Assembly (NCBI GenBank): GCA_963971535.1
Contig: OZ020592.1
Coordinates: 53,387,511-53,451,510, forward strand
Reading direction: 5' to 3'
Source: Notolepis coatsorum
Taxonomy: Eukaryota; Chordata; Actinopteri; Aulopiformes; Paralepididae
Length of the DNA stretch: 64,000 bases
How positions within the stretch are numbered: the first letter of the stretch is position 1; each line of letters opens with the position of its first letter. This document shows, one piece after another, positions 25,101 to 38,804 of the stretch. Under the pieces are notes generated by a model. It did not search any database and was not told the DNA's origin. It saw only the letters and a program-made list of their open reading frames with translations. Both the position numbers and the translations under genes were made by a program.

Positions 25101-28100
25101 CACTGATCCACCAGATAATGAGAGCGTTGGGATCAAGTACACACATATCATACCCAAACACACACATACACGTACATACACAGACTACTTTTGGAGCAGT
25201 TTACAAAAAACAGCACATCTCATATCATCTCGTCCTCCACAACATCCCCGTGCCCGACGTCTCCGGGACTTGGACTATCTCAAAGAGTGGGCTTTAGTGG
25301 ACCCCAGGGAGCAGCCGGTGAGCCGGGTTAGAGCTCAGTCGAGCGGTCCTGACCCTCGCCCGCACAAAGTAGCAAGGGTCTTAGCTCCCAGGAGGAATAG
25401 AGGACCTCTGGAATCTCTCTGGAGGCCAACCAAGTTGAGATTGATTTGAACAAAATAAGCAAGACTGGTGGGAGCGGCTCATTGTTACAGCGAGCTCGCT
25501 TTTTGGAGGGATGTCGAAGGGAAATTGCATAGACATCTTGCTACTTGCGTGTCTTCACAAACTCTACATTTGGCATAGGGGGGGGGGGGATCCAAACAGA
25601 ACCAGAAAAACCAAAAACATCACAGAGCATCTCTGTCCTCGTTCAATGTCAATATGTTGGACTGGACCACGATAGAGCAACAGAGGGTCGGGGGGCGTGG
25701 AGGGACGGTCAGGGGGGTCCGGTTTGGGACTTTTCCAGCTATGATGTGGGTGTCGGCTACCAGCTCAGTCGAGGTTCTTCCTAGGGGGTTGACAATGATC
25801 TATTGATATCTCCCATCCCAAAACGTTCCACTTCCCACCAGACTAAATAATACCCTTCATGCCCTCTGGACCTTAGCCCACTGCGACTGCGAGCGAACCC
25901 ACCCACATCCATAGTCTGGAAGAGCTCAGTCTTTTTTACAAAGTTGAACACAGGCACGCACACCCACACACACACACACACACACAGTGTGGTCACTCCC
26001 GTGTAGCGTGCTGCATGTTGTGAGAGGATATGGGGGGTGTGTAGCTATCTCTTTGCAAACAAGAGGAGGCACTGGGTTGAATGATTCAATGTCACGGGCA
26101 CTTCTGAATATGGGTCAGCATGCGCGTGTGAGAGAGTGCACACAAGCACACGTACAGATGTATGGAGCATTACACATGCTTTGCATTATGTTTTCCTCTT
26201 ACTTTTACAAGATGGTGAGATGCAGCAACGTTTTTTTTTTCATTCTCTTTTTTTTCCCTCTCTCTCCGCGCCCCTTGCCACATCTGGTGGTTTTGTGAGT
26301 GTTGCATATGGTTTTACATATACCGATTTCATCTTTCTCTTTTTTTTCTTTTTTTTTTGTATTTACATCCTTGGTTATGGCCAAAAGAATTACACAACAA
26401 AAATGAAAATAAAAAACGAAACAAAAAAAATTATAAAATAAAAAAATACAGAACAGAACATAGTATTGCACCTTGCAGGTGAGCATACATATTCTCAGTT
26501 TGTTGGTTTGTTTGTAACGTCTGTGTGGCACCACTGTCCATTCTGCTGGTGAGTGGAAGTGAGGTTGCTGGGTTCAGCTCCAGCCCCATCCTGTCAGCTA
26601 CATTCAATACCATGAAGCCATTACGAAAACACACACCATCCCTCAAACTCCGGGCCGTTCACATTTTTTTTTGTCCGACTTTGTCTGTCCTCGTGGACAC
26701 GGGGGCTGCACACATGTTTGGGAGAATTTTTTTTCCTTTTCATATTAAATCTGCATCCACAGACGTCCTGGAGCCAATTATACAGGAGAGAGCACCAAAG
26801 CTTGAGGGGAGGAGTCGTTTCATAACTACCACTGATGCGTACGTGCCACAAGCACATATATATATACCTTTAATGTACATCTTTTTTCTCTCTATATATA
26901 TGCATTTCTGCACTTTCACATGTGCCTGCAAAACAAGACTCCTCCCAAGGTTGTTTGAGTTTTGTGTTGTGTGTGAGGTAGGACAAGATTGTGTTTCAGT
27001 TTCTCTCTATTTTCAGTTACGGTTGCATTATTTTTCCTGTTTGTGTTTTTTTTTTTTTTTTTTTTTTTTTAAGTCTTCTTTGATTAAAAAAGGAAACAAA
27101 ATATATATATATATATAAAAAAAAAACGAAAAAAGAAACATTTCTTGTTTGTTGTTGGTTGTAAATTCCTCTTGATAAGAAGGGGACGGACAATTGGACA
27201 GATACACAGACAACAGAGCAGTTGGCTTATTAACACAAACTATAGATGGTGTGAAAAAAGAAGTGAATTTTCCTATGTTACACTGACTGCACGCATGGTC
27301 AAAAAGTGACTACGGCTGTTATTTTTTTCCCTCTTTTACACAGAGCAGTTTAAGCATCAAAACAGACAAGAAAAAAGAAAAAAAAACATTGATAAATTGA
27401 AAAAAATAAAAGAAGCTCAATCTCCAAGCCTTTTTTGTTCAGGAGTCCTTATTTTTTTTAAGTCAACTTTTCTTTCTTTTCATTTTGTTTTCTGGGTTTA
27501 AAATCATTTTATATATATTTTTTTCTCTCTCCATAATCTAAATCCGAAGGTAAAGCAGCATGTTAACCCCTATTGTCACACACACATAACCCCGTCAGCT
27601 CACAACGAGAACGAAGGACATTACTGTTGCAAGATTTTTGTTGTTGTTGTTGTTGTTGTTGTTGTTTTTTTCTTGTCATTTACACTGAGTGTTTTTTCAA
27701 AGGTTGGAATTCCGTAACCCGCATCAGTGGAATGCAGGGTCTTTTCTCACCATGGGAGTAGAGGGGGAGGCCATCTCATACATCGCCGTCTCCCCATTTT
27801 CCTCCAAGTTCGTAACATCATCTCGGCAACCTGCCACGTGGTGCCCTCCAGCCTGTGTCACTGATGGTGGCGGGGGCTGAGCCCTTGCCTTCTCTCTGTC
27901 TTTCTCTCTCTCTCACTCTGTCACTTTCCCACTGCTTCGCTGCTTTGCCGCTTTGCTAACATTCATTCGGTGGTGCCTCCTCTAGGGGGCTATGGCCACA
28001 GCCTTGTCTCACAAGGGAGAGGCCTGGGTTCCGTTTGGTGTCAATGATTCTGTGGCCGATTTTCGGGCCCCCCTCACACTCAGGGGTGGCCACGTCGATA

Positions 28101-28866
28101 AGTGGGATGTGGAGGGTAGAGGATGTAAGGGGGGGGGGGGGGGGGGGGGGGGGGGTCATGGGGGGGTTAATGGCCCGGTGTTTAAAACGTTACCGGGGCC
28201 AGTGCTACCATAAGGTGGGTGAGTAAGTGCTGATAGGGTTCCCCCTTTGACCGCGTCCACCAGTACCCCACCCCCCCACCCACATCCAAGGTCATCTCTG
28301 GAGTTGACAGGACAAGGGGGCGGGGAGGGGGGTTAGTCTAATACTGACACTGTGACACGATCTTGGACCAAGCCCACTTCAGTGAGCCTCTGTTAAACAG
28401 AGCTGATCAATGGGGGGCATGCTTTACATACAAGTCACAAGGAGAGCAATGAAGTGGGGGGGGGGGGGGGGCAAGTGCTGGGGACCACTGCAGTAGTGCA
28501 AAAACTCCCACCAGCCTGGCTGGGTAGGGGCGGTGATGTTGCAGGGAGGAGGGGTGGTGGGTTCAGACCGTGGCTCCTCCAGCAGAGTGACTCTGAGGTC
28601 TGATCACGGTCAGGTTCCAGTTCCGCTCTCCTCCTCTTCCCAGCGTCGCTCCAACAATGCTGAGGCAGGAAGTGAGGCATGTCCAGCTGTGACGAGTGAC
28701 CACGGGTCCCTGCCACTCCGCATGTATTCCTCCGCGTACATACTCCTGTCCCATCGCCCAGTTTTACAAACTACTGCTTGGCATTGTGTAAAAAATTAAA
28801 TAAAAGAGTATTTTCCCCCCCACGCCATGCAGGACTGCCGTCGTGGGTGACGCGTGGAAAAATGTG

Positions 28867-28937
28867 GTCACTCACTCACTCACTCACTCACTCACTCACT
28901 CACTCACTCACTCACTCACTCACTCACTCACTCACTC
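28867..28937. repeat. (ACTC)n microsatellite
   Basis: About 17 perfect CACT/ACTC tetranucleotide units. Confidence 0.95.
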
Positions 28938-29599
28938 GTGGACGATCTGGAAGGGACCTTTTGTAGGACACATGCCCAGGTGGTGCTTCTAGCGATGCCT
29001 TTCTTTGCATTTTCCGAAAATCATCACCTCGCCTGCCACTATCCCGTTTTCACTTGCAAAATATCAACAGCTGCTTGTAGCGACGCCTTTCTTTCTCCTG
29101 ACTTCGCACAGCATTATGCTCCTTACGTGAGATTTTGGAAGCACAGCTTTATTGCCTAACGTTACTTCAGCCAACCCTAACATGTTAGAGTTTTGCCTAA
29201 TTTAGTTAACCTAGTTAGCGCATACGGATGCTGTCCTGCACACATGAGTAGGAGCTGAGGACATACAGCTATAACCACCGATACAGAGGTGTGGACACAC
29301 GGAGGACAACAGATAACGTTAGAGGTGAGGACCATAGACTGTGAGGACACGCCTGACATAGCAACAAGTATCCCGCTTACAATGTGGCTACTTGCCAAAT
29401 AACAAGCACAAAAGCGCCCAGGTCCACGGCACACCTGTCCTGCACGTGTAGGTGCAGTGAGGTGCTGTTCGATGAGAATGGGGGCAACAGCAGACAAATA
29501 GCAGTTGCAGTCCAGGACAACAAGGCTTACTTTTCATCCTTCACAAAAGAATGATGTAACCAAGGCTACAAGAAGGGTTTCTATGTCACACAGGTTGCC

Positions 29600-29710
29600 T
29601 TGAGGTCTGAGGCACTATACCAGGTAATTGTCATCTGCATTTAACCCATTGTAACTTCTCAGGAGCAGTGGGCAGCCGCAGTGATAATGTTAGTGGCTAT
29701 CAAGTAGTTA
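29600..29710 (+). repeat. Fragment of a dispersed fish repeat
   Basis: GTCATCTGCATTTAACCCAT and GAGCAGTGGGCAGCC, then GTTAGTGG, parallel the block at 62640-62770 in the same order. This indicates a shared interspersed repeat of unknown class. Confidence 0.45.
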
Positions 29711-30026
29711 GACAAGGTGTCAGTAATCTGTAATAGAATAAATGTTTAGAAGTACCTGTCACAGGGTATTTGAGGTAAACAAAATGGGCTGTATTGGTAG
29801 GAATAGGAATGCGTGGTCCCCTTAGTAGATAATTATTTAAGGAAGAAATAGGCTATAACTCACTTCCGCAGACACATTTTAGTGTCGTCCATTTCATTTT
29901 TGATGTTCCGACCTCCGGCGCGTAACATGTTGCTCTTCTGATAACTATATCACTGCATGACTCAGTTCAGACAAGCTCATTATTTGATTATTCGTGACAC
30001 TATGTACGCGTGCACTCAACAGTTAT

Positions 30027-30711
30027 TAGGGATGCACCGAAATTTCGGCTACCAAAAGTTTTTGGCCGAAAGAGTTTTTTCACCGAAAATATAATACCGA
30101 AACAGAAACAACCTGTAACCTAACGCGTGTTGTTGTGATGATGTCGCACTGTCGGGAGTCGCGCTGTTTCTATGTAAACTCTGCGCGCAACGCGTCCAAT
30201 AAATGCGTCTTTAACATCCTTATTTACTATATGCCCGTCGCGGTTAATCACTGAGTGATCTAATATGCATATTGTTCAGAGCGAGAGGGGGGGATAGTGT
30301 TTCTCACATTGACGCTGTCTGTCGTTGATAATATAATCTTTCTCGAGCATACACGTCGCGCGTCTACTGTGCCGAGTCAAGAGAGCACATTCAACTGGGG
30401 ACTAGAAAGGTGCGCTCAGTAGAGCACAGATGTCCGCCGCGGCAGCCAGAGAAAAGATGGAATTAATGTGCTGTATGCATTCAGAAGTGCTGAATAAATG
30501 TTTTATGGACCCATAATAGTGATTATTAATTTTTTAAGTTAAGTTTAGCCATAATCATATATTTTTCCATAATCATAATGTTCCACAACATTGGTAAAAA
30601 AAAATCTATTCTATGAATCATTTTCGGCCTTTCGGCATTCGGTTTTCGGCCAACTGTTTTCTATTTTCGGTATCGGTTTCGGCCAAGAATTTCCCATTCG
30701 GTGCATCCCTA
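30027..30711. mobile_element. Non-autonomous hAT element, 8-bp TSD ACAGTTAT
   Basis: The 685-bp element starts TAGGGATGCACCGAA and ends with the complement TTCGGTGCATCCCTA, with further TTTCGG/CCGAAA similarity inside. It is flanked by ACAGTTAT at 30019-30026 and 30712-30719, an exact 8-bp target duplication as hAT makes. No transposase frame. Confidence 0.9.
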
Positions 30712-30819
30712 ACAGTTATTACCGCCTTCTTCTTGAAACTAATTTGATTGCGGAGGTCAGGCTTTGTTACATTAATAAGGCACTTGGGGCAGAGCTGTTT
30801 GCTGCTGTGTGATGTACAG

Positions 30820-30895
30820 AGCATGTCTAGCCTCTCTAAGAGCATGTCTAGCCTCTCTAAGAGCATGTCTAGCCTCTCTAAGAGCATGTCTAAGG
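30820..30895. repeat. 21-bp minisatellite, about 3.5 copies
   Basis: Unit AGCATGTCTAGCCTCTCTAAG repeated head to tail; short and nearly perfect. Confidence 0.9.
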
Positions 30896-30959
30896 AGTGT
30901 GACAGTATACCGGCCAGATCAGCTGTTCGGTTAAGCCGGCTATAGCTGAACGTGAGGGG

Positions 30960-32400
30960 TGAAGAAGAAAAATAATCTGTAGCAAAGTTGTCATAGTTAC
31001 CCATGACCTATGACCCATCCATAACAGGGTCATGGGGTCCTAAATTAAGTCACTTAGTGCCACCTTGTGCCCTCATCTCTGTCTAATAATAAAACCCCTT
31101 GACCTTTTAAAATGTATTCTATCACACATCACCGCTACCTCGTTTAGCTTGCGTACGTTCCGTGTCTGACGTGACGTGAAGTAACCTCTACAGTTTACAG
31201 CCTTGTTGTCCAGGACCGCACCTGCTATTAATCTGCTGTTGCCCCCTTTCTGACCGAGCGCCGCCTCGCTGCATCTACACATGCGGTACAGGGGTGCCGC
31301 GAGTCTGGAGGTCTTGTGCTTGTTAAAACACTTTCAGGCTTGCCCACATAATCTAACAGATAGAATGGGCATTCCTTTTCAGATCAACATTGCTAAATGG
31401 TCACTCGGCCGGCGCACTTGATGCGGCTGTCGGAGAACGTTTGATCGCGTTGCCGTAGAGACGAGTGATTGGTAAGGTGCACGCGACTCAGAAAGCAGAC
31501 GAGTCGCCATGGAAAAGGCGTGATTGCACTGAACATTCCAGTGACAGTTGGGTTGAACATTCCAACTTCCTGTGTCCAAAGCACTAGTCCATGCACGAAG
31601 CAACGCTCACGTCAATTCGTTATTCAAATTCTATGGCAGTACCGATGGAGGTTACTGTGATACACTTAGGAACTGCCCTTTCTATATGTTTTCTATGGAC
31701 GTGGCTCTATGTCATCGTCCTCCATGCCATTGCCACGTGGTCTAGATGGGCGTCAGCTGGGCTGTACATCCACATTGTCCTTCGTTGCGTGAGTTTGCTT
31801 CTGTTTTGACAGAAAAAAGGGATTCCAAATTCCAAAAGATGACACTTGGTCCCGTATAACAAAAAGAGAACCCGAGCATGATGGGTACCGCCCCCCCCGG
31901 GGTCGGCTACGGACACCCGATCACCCGGGGGAGCGGTCGGCCCTCCTGTCTTCAGTGGTATTTCATTTCAACTGAGTGAGAGTACTGAGGATGTGTGTGT
32001 ACTGGATTTGTGTGTGTATGTGTGTCTGTGATTTGTCATTCTTTTTTGTACATGTCTACATGTCTGTATCCATGCAAAATGATCCACCTTCGTGTGTTCT
32101 CCTGCACATGCTAATGTGAATAATGTGTGTGTGCATGTTGAGGAGGAGGCTTTGGGCAGCTGCCCTGTTTCCAGAGAGGTGAGGTAGAGCCTGACGGTAC
32201 AGGGACAGTTTCGCCGCCCCAGCCTGGGGGTGTGCCCACTTTTGAGGTAAATGGCAGCCATCGTGGCCTGTCGCCTGCTCTCAGTGATGCCCGCGGTCAA
32301 AAGGCAGATGTGTACAGGAGCCTGCATGGGGCCACACTGAGCTGAGGTCCGACCGAGTTGTGGACTCTAAACAGAACCCTGCAGGTTAGGGCTAATATAT
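30960..32400. other. Non-coding stretch
   Basis: No recognisable gene. A GC-rich block around 31886-31945 looks like a fragment of a dispersed repeat but I cannot name it. Confidence 0.4.
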
Positions 32401-32471
32401 ATATATATTAGCACCGCAGTGCAGAGCATACAGTAAAATGAGGCATTCACGTTTTCTGAGGTGATGCTGTA

Positions 32472-33573
<1,102 letters not shown>

Positions 33574-33599
33574 CAGGCGCCGGTCCGATGACAGAGCTG

Positions 33600-34616
33600 A
33601 AGGTAGATACGGAGCCATGGTCTGCAGTTTTTTTTCCTTTAAAAGGTAGACAACACAATATCATAATAACTGGAGTAGCCTTATAAATATAGCACCGGTA
33701 TAACTGGGGTTTAAAACAGGCTCACATCTCCAGACAGTTTAAAACGGCTCAGTTTGACTCGAGGAGGAGTTGATTATTAACATTTTTATCTGGTAGCTTA
33801 GCTCTAAATGCGGTCGTCAGACGCCCCCCCCCAAAAAAGTGATGCTTTTAAGCATCTGCTCGTGCTTCGAAACGCGCCTCAAGGCCGGGCCTGGGCACGC
33901 GCGCATGAGAGCATCTTTCATTTGGGTGTCCCCTGAATCAATGCCGGGGGATTAAACACTAATTCAGGGATTAACACTGAACGCGTCTGCCCCGGTTTGG
34001 GAGGGCCGGTAGCAGGGATTGGAACAGGTGTAAAGCTGTGAGCTGTGACCACCACCCTCTAGTCCGGCGGTGCTGCTGCACAGGCCCAGACAGAGAGGGG
34101 GTCCCAACCCCCCCCCCCCCCCCCTCCCCGCAGAGCTACGGAGGGGTTGCCAGTCCGAGGAGCTGAGGTGTCTGTGTCTGTGTGTGTGTGTGTGTATGTC
34201 TGTGCAGGTGTATATGTGTTTATGTGTGTGCACCTTGGCAAATGGCTGCAACTCTAGATAAGACATCAAGCTCAGACAGAAGGGCCCCCAAACTGATTTA
34301 AAAAACCGAGTGAGGTGGCTGCGCTGGCGGAGATGGAGGAGGAGGAAAGGGACATGTAAACAAAAAATATAATCCTTTGTTTGTTTTGAGTCTCCTGCTG
34401 CTGGTGTATTGTTATTGTTGTTGTTGTTGTTGTTGTTGTTGTCGTTTTAAAACCAGGTACGCGAGTGTCAGTTCGGAGAAACATTTAAGTCCGTCTTGCC
34501 ACGAAGACCCTCCCTCCCTCCCTTGTAAAAAAATAAAAAGAAGAAAAATGGCCCTTCCCATTTTCTCAGATTGGCTCCCCGGCGTCCTCTTCCAGGGAGG
34601 ATGGGCGGGGGGCGTC
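33600..34616 (-). other. Proximal 3' UTR / downstream flank of thra
   Basis: Sequence just after the thra stop codon. A (GTT)n tract (about 34410-34442), a C-run (34108-34124) and a short GT tract are present. No AATAAA or ATTAAA on the minus strand occurs within the first kilobase, so the 3' end of the transcript must lie further left or use a non-canonical signal. Confidence 0.4.
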
Positions 34617-34867
34617 TCACACCTCCTGATCCTCAAAGACCTCCAAGAAGAGTGGAGGGAAGAGTTCGTTGGGACACTCCACTTTCATGTGGAGGAAGCG
34701 GCTGGCGTGGCAGGCTCCGATCATCCGCAGGTCCGTCACTTTCATCAGGAGCTTGGGCCAGAAGTGAGGAATGTTGTGCTTGCGGTAGTTAATGTAGTGC
34801 TCGAATGCCAGCAGGTAGGTTTCCTGGCACTTCTCGATCTTCTCCACGCACGTCAGGCCCGAGCGGT
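34617..34867 (-). CDS. thra: thra last coding exon: ligand-binding domain helices 10-12 and C-terminus
   Basis: This exon encodes the end of thyroid hormone receptor alpha, a nuclear receptor that binds T3 and regulates transcription as an RXR heterodimer on thyroid response elements. The frame runs from the split Asp codon through [14 protein letters not shown] to helix 11 ([10 protein letters not shown], whose His contacts the ligand hydroxyl in known structures) and helix 12/AF-2 (PLFLEVFED). It ends in the alpha-type tail QEV and a TGA (34617-34619). The acceptor is CTCTCCCCGCAG before base 34867. The exon is 251 bp, phase 1 at its start, matching the single G left by the previous exon. 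Compared with mammalian TR-alpha as I remember it, the loop before helix 12 has PNE instead of PTE. Otherwise nearly identical. Confidence 0.97.
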
Positions 34868-34890
34868 CTGCGGGGAGAGAGCGAGAAGAG

Positions 34891-35245
34891 TGAGTGTAAA
34901 GTACAAGGGGGAAGTGGGTGTAACATGCAAAGTAAGTGGCTGTAAAGTGTAAAGTAAGTTAATGTAAAGTGTAAAGTAAGTGAGTGTAAAGTAGGTGAAT
35001 GTAAAGTGCAAAGTAAATTAATGTAAAGTGTAAAGTAAGTGAATGTAAAGTATAAAGTAAGTGAGTGTAAAGTGTAAAGTAAGTGAGTGTAAAGTTGGTG
35101 TAATTTATACTGAAAAAAGATCTGGTTATAGGTCTTGCTCCAGAGTGGAGGGAAAGGAGGAAAAGAGTAAGTGTAAAGTACAAAGGGGAATTGAGTGTAA
35201 AGTATAAAGGAAGTGAATGTTAAGTTTAAAGTAAGGCAATATAAA
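34891..35245. repeat. Degenerate minisatellite (GTGTAAAGTAAGTGA-type)
   Basis: About 18-20 imperfect copies of a 17-22-bp unit made of GTAAAGT and AAGTGAGT blocks, with one short non-repeat interruption at about 35105-35160. It starts about 25 bases inside the thra intron, upstream of the last exon. Confidence 0.85.
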
Positions 35246-35665
35246 GTTGGGAGTAATTCAATACGGCATGTTTTGGGGCCGTTTGATTTGTTCTTTATTT
35301 TTTTTTATGTTTTTGTAAAACATCTTGATGAAAACAACTTCAATAATTTTCAATGACCGGCCACTTCACACCTAACATTCACGTCTATGTGAGTCTGTTC
35401 ATTCGGCTGTGTGAAGGAGCTTCAGTCTATTCCTGAACCACGTTCATTCTCCCAGCGGCTACAGTCATAACCAGATTGTGTGGTCAGCTCAGCTGCGTAC
35501 CGTGAAACTTTCCCCATGGAGAAAAAAAAATGCTGAATGAGAGCAAACTTCCCTTGAAGTATAAAATCCCCCTATTCATATACATCTGGATTACAAGGAT
35601 TGCTGAAAGCTGACGGCAATGGCAATCATTAAGTTCTCAAAGTTAAAACTACATAGGAATGGGGG

Positions 35666-36000
35666 GCCCTCATTCATCAACGTTGCATACGCACAGATAT
35701 GTGCTTAACCCGTGCATACGACCATTCCTAAGCAAAGTGTGGGATTTATCAATTTGAACGTGAACTTGACTTTGTGCGTATGTCTACGCACAGCCCAGAG
35801 CATGCGTAGCTGGCGCCCGTTGGTAGAATATATTATTACAACAAGGAAATAAGCTTCTGTGCATTAGTTTCAACACTGGCGTGTTCTGTATGAACCGTAA
35901 TGTATGAACCGTAATTCATTATAGTTCATTGTAAAATAGCAACAGTAGTTTATATGGTTTATATAGCATTATCGGAATATACGGGGTGTACTGACTGACT
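35666..36000 (+). mobile_element. One terminal arm of a GGGCCCTCATT-type TIR element
   Basis: Begins GGGCCCTCATTCATCAACG and matches, in inverted orientation, the right end of the element finishing at 39224. Shared blocks include ACGCACAGATATGTGC, GGAAATAAGCTTC, GCATTAGTTTCAACACTGGC and TAATTCATTATAGTT, separated by a 110-base indel. I do not see a matching opposite end before 37100. The segment 36000-36780 after it is unassigned. It contains an imperfect inverted repeat (36315-36339 with 36577-36602) and, at about 36773 and 36868, two copies of GCGAAACATAATAACGTTAC. Confidence 0.6.
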
Positions 36001-37052
36001 GCGCTCCGCGTAGCTCAACTCGTTATTATTTTGCGCAGACCGCAGAAACACGGGAACGTTTTGATTATATTTAAAAGGCTTTACGTTAAACGAAACAAGT
36101 GGAATTTCGAAGCTGTAAGCAGAATACAAGTCATATGAACACCCACGATATAGTGTTCTTCCTCCTTCCTACTGAATAAGAAAGAATAAAAAACACATTG
36201 CAATGAGAACAGAGGGTGTATGTTATGTGTCTTAAATGAATGAAAAGCATACATGCTCTGGACGCGTGAATATTAAAGGCAACCAACTTGTGTTCAGCTT
36301 TTCGCGAAGTCATTGATAAGCGACAGCCATATTAGACACATAGCCATAATTTAAGATATAGTTTATGCATTCGCAAAATATGAGAGCGCGCCGCTGTCAT
36401 TGAAGGGCTTCCTACAACAGAGCACCGCCGCTGCTGCTGCTGAAGCTGTATCAAGCCGGCGGCGGCGCACGAAAGCCGGGGATAAACCACCGCGTCGCCC
36501 CGCTGGCGCTTCAGGCTCAGCAGCCTCCACGGGCGAAATAACATATAACGTTACAGTTCCACACTGATGTACAGTGAGTGTCTAATATGGCTGTCGCGAA
36601 GTCATGCCTCTCCCTCTGACAATATCATAATGATGTGTTTTCTATATTATATCCACAATCATTCATCTAAAAAATTGTATGGGCTTTGATTAAACATGTA
36701 ACCTACACCTACTGTAACTTACTGTACCTCTGCTTCCTACAGCACAGCAGGTAATGGCGTTAATCAATGGAACGCGAAACATAATAACGTTACGCTTTCT
36801 AGTTCAGCGCATTTCATAACTGTATGGGCTTTGTTTATACACGAGTGAATCTGGTAGTTGGTTGTTAAAAATGCGAAACATAATAACGTTACGCTTTCTA
36901 GTTCAGCGCATTTCATAGCGCTCCACTGCTACCGCAGCCCAACACAAGTGCGTTGGAACAGCAGCCACAAGTTGGTTGCCCGCGCTGCCGCTCGCGCGCG
37001 CTCCTTGGATTTCATTTGGGATATAATTCATTCTGATCAGCAGCATGCTAAG

Positions 37053-37108
37053 AAGGACTATGAATATAAGTCATATGTTCTAAGGATAGTAACAGACCTA
37101 AGCACATC
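37053..37108 (-). repeat. 56-bp minisatellite unit, left of the inserted element
   Basis: Single copy of the unit AGGACTATGAATATAAG..GAGCACATCC (slightly diverged). The other copies are at 39225-39415, so the array was split by the transposon. Confidence 0.85.
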
Positions 37109-38767
37109 CAGGGCCCTCATTTATCCAACAATTCTTAGAAAGTGTTCTATCTTTGTTCTTAAGCACAGAATTTAGAATGTGTGTACGCACAGAAAAATCG
37201 GGATTCATCACACGTGCGTACACGGGTCGTACGCACACTCCGTGTTGATAAATACCATTAGGTTCTACGCTCCACGCTCGTGCACGATTTTAAGTATTTG
37301 CATATAGCACCGCCCGTAATTAACCATATACGGTAATGGAACACCCCCATGAAATGTGGAAAAATGGACTAAGCCGAGCGAAGCGTTTTATGGAGAAATA
37401 TGTGACAGGCTGACAGACATGTACACGTACGGTGATGTCGGATATGATATCTATTAACTTCCTAAAGACCATATTAACTGATAAAGACCGTGCTGGAATA
37501 TGACTGCCTTTTTCCGTTTCGTTCTATTAATACCCAGGGATTAAAGTTCTCCTCAATTTTATTCCAAATCGCGACGGATTTTCCGTAAATCTTCTACCTG
37601 CATATGATTTGTAGAGGCATACACAATCTATTTTGATGTCGGTATTGGGTAGCCTATATAAACAATAATACGAGAGCATATACAAGAACAATGAATCTCA
37701 CTGCCATGTATGATGTTGCAGCCTGGCTATACGACATGTATAGTAGGGGTGGGATATATCGATCTATTATCAATAATCAAATAGGATCGATGCAACGTAA
37801 AAAGATCGATTCATATTGCGATACTCTTATTTTGAAAATCCCTCGTATCCGCTCGGCTCGGATCAACAGCACACAGCATTAGCGTCTAGAGCGTCACTAG
37901 AGCAAGGCTAGTGTGCCTATTCTGCAACCCAAAACATGTCCCTGCTGTTTTATTCCGCCATGGGTCAAATGCATCTAACCTGCTTTGCAATCCTCGCCAT
38001 TCCATTATGCCCACGCCACGTTAAAGATCGAAAAGAATGTTACGTTAGCGTAAGCTAACCGAGAGCCATAGGCAGAGAGAAGTGGGGACTGGGAAGGAGG
38101 GTGCATTCTCGAAATAGCCCCACTAACAGGATCTGGCCGGTACTGCACCTTCGGACTCCCAATATGCCTTTTCCAGCCAAAATACAGCTCTGTTTATGTT
38201 TATTTGGATCCCCATTAGCCACAGCAGTGCTGGGGCTATTATTCCTGTCTTCTCTGTGACAGTGAATAGGATATTAATATAAAAAAAAAAAAACAGTGAA
38301 CAGGAGGTCTATTTGTATTAAAAACAATAGATTGCTTTTCATTTAAATGTCTGGAAGAGCTCAAAAATAAAAATGTCAAATGATATTAAAATTGCCTTTT
38401 TTTTGTTGATTTAAATGTTACTGATTGTGTTAAATGGGCATATAATATCGTCTCATATCGATCGCAGGCACCTGAATCGAATCAAATCGTATCGTATCGT
38501 GGCAGACTTTGTGATATCGGAAAATATCGTATCGTTGTCCAAAGAATCGATATCGTATCGTATCGTGATGAAACTGGTGATTCCCACCCCTAATGTATAG
38601 CCTGCCTATATGTGATCAATAAAAACGCGAACTTGAATCCCATCATCATATTTATATGTTGTGTCTGTCCACTATGTTTGTTACTTTGTTATCCCCCCCC
38701 CCCTATCTATGTAAAGCGACCTTGGGTCTCTTGAAAGGCGCTATATAAAATGAAGCTATTATTATTA

Positions 38768-38804
<37 letters not shown>

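Larger units (their letters stand above)
18200..29600. other. Long repeat-poor, apparently non-coding region downstream of thra
   Basis: Over about 11 kb I find almost no recognisable transposons and no conserved coding frame. It has T-rich runs on the plus strand (26220-27130), G/C runs (28127-28155, 28456-28471), a (TTG)n tract (27640-27666) and (GA)n at 18679-18741. Plus-strand TTTATT, which is AATAAA on the minus strand, occurs at 18217-18222, 24100-24105 and 29148-29153. It could be distal 3' UTR or flanking sequence of thra, or regulatory DNA. I cannot decide which. Confidence 0.35.

Noticed and set aside
28035-28226. Gly-rich frames around 28.1 kb
   Set aside because: Created by a G-run of about 28 bases.
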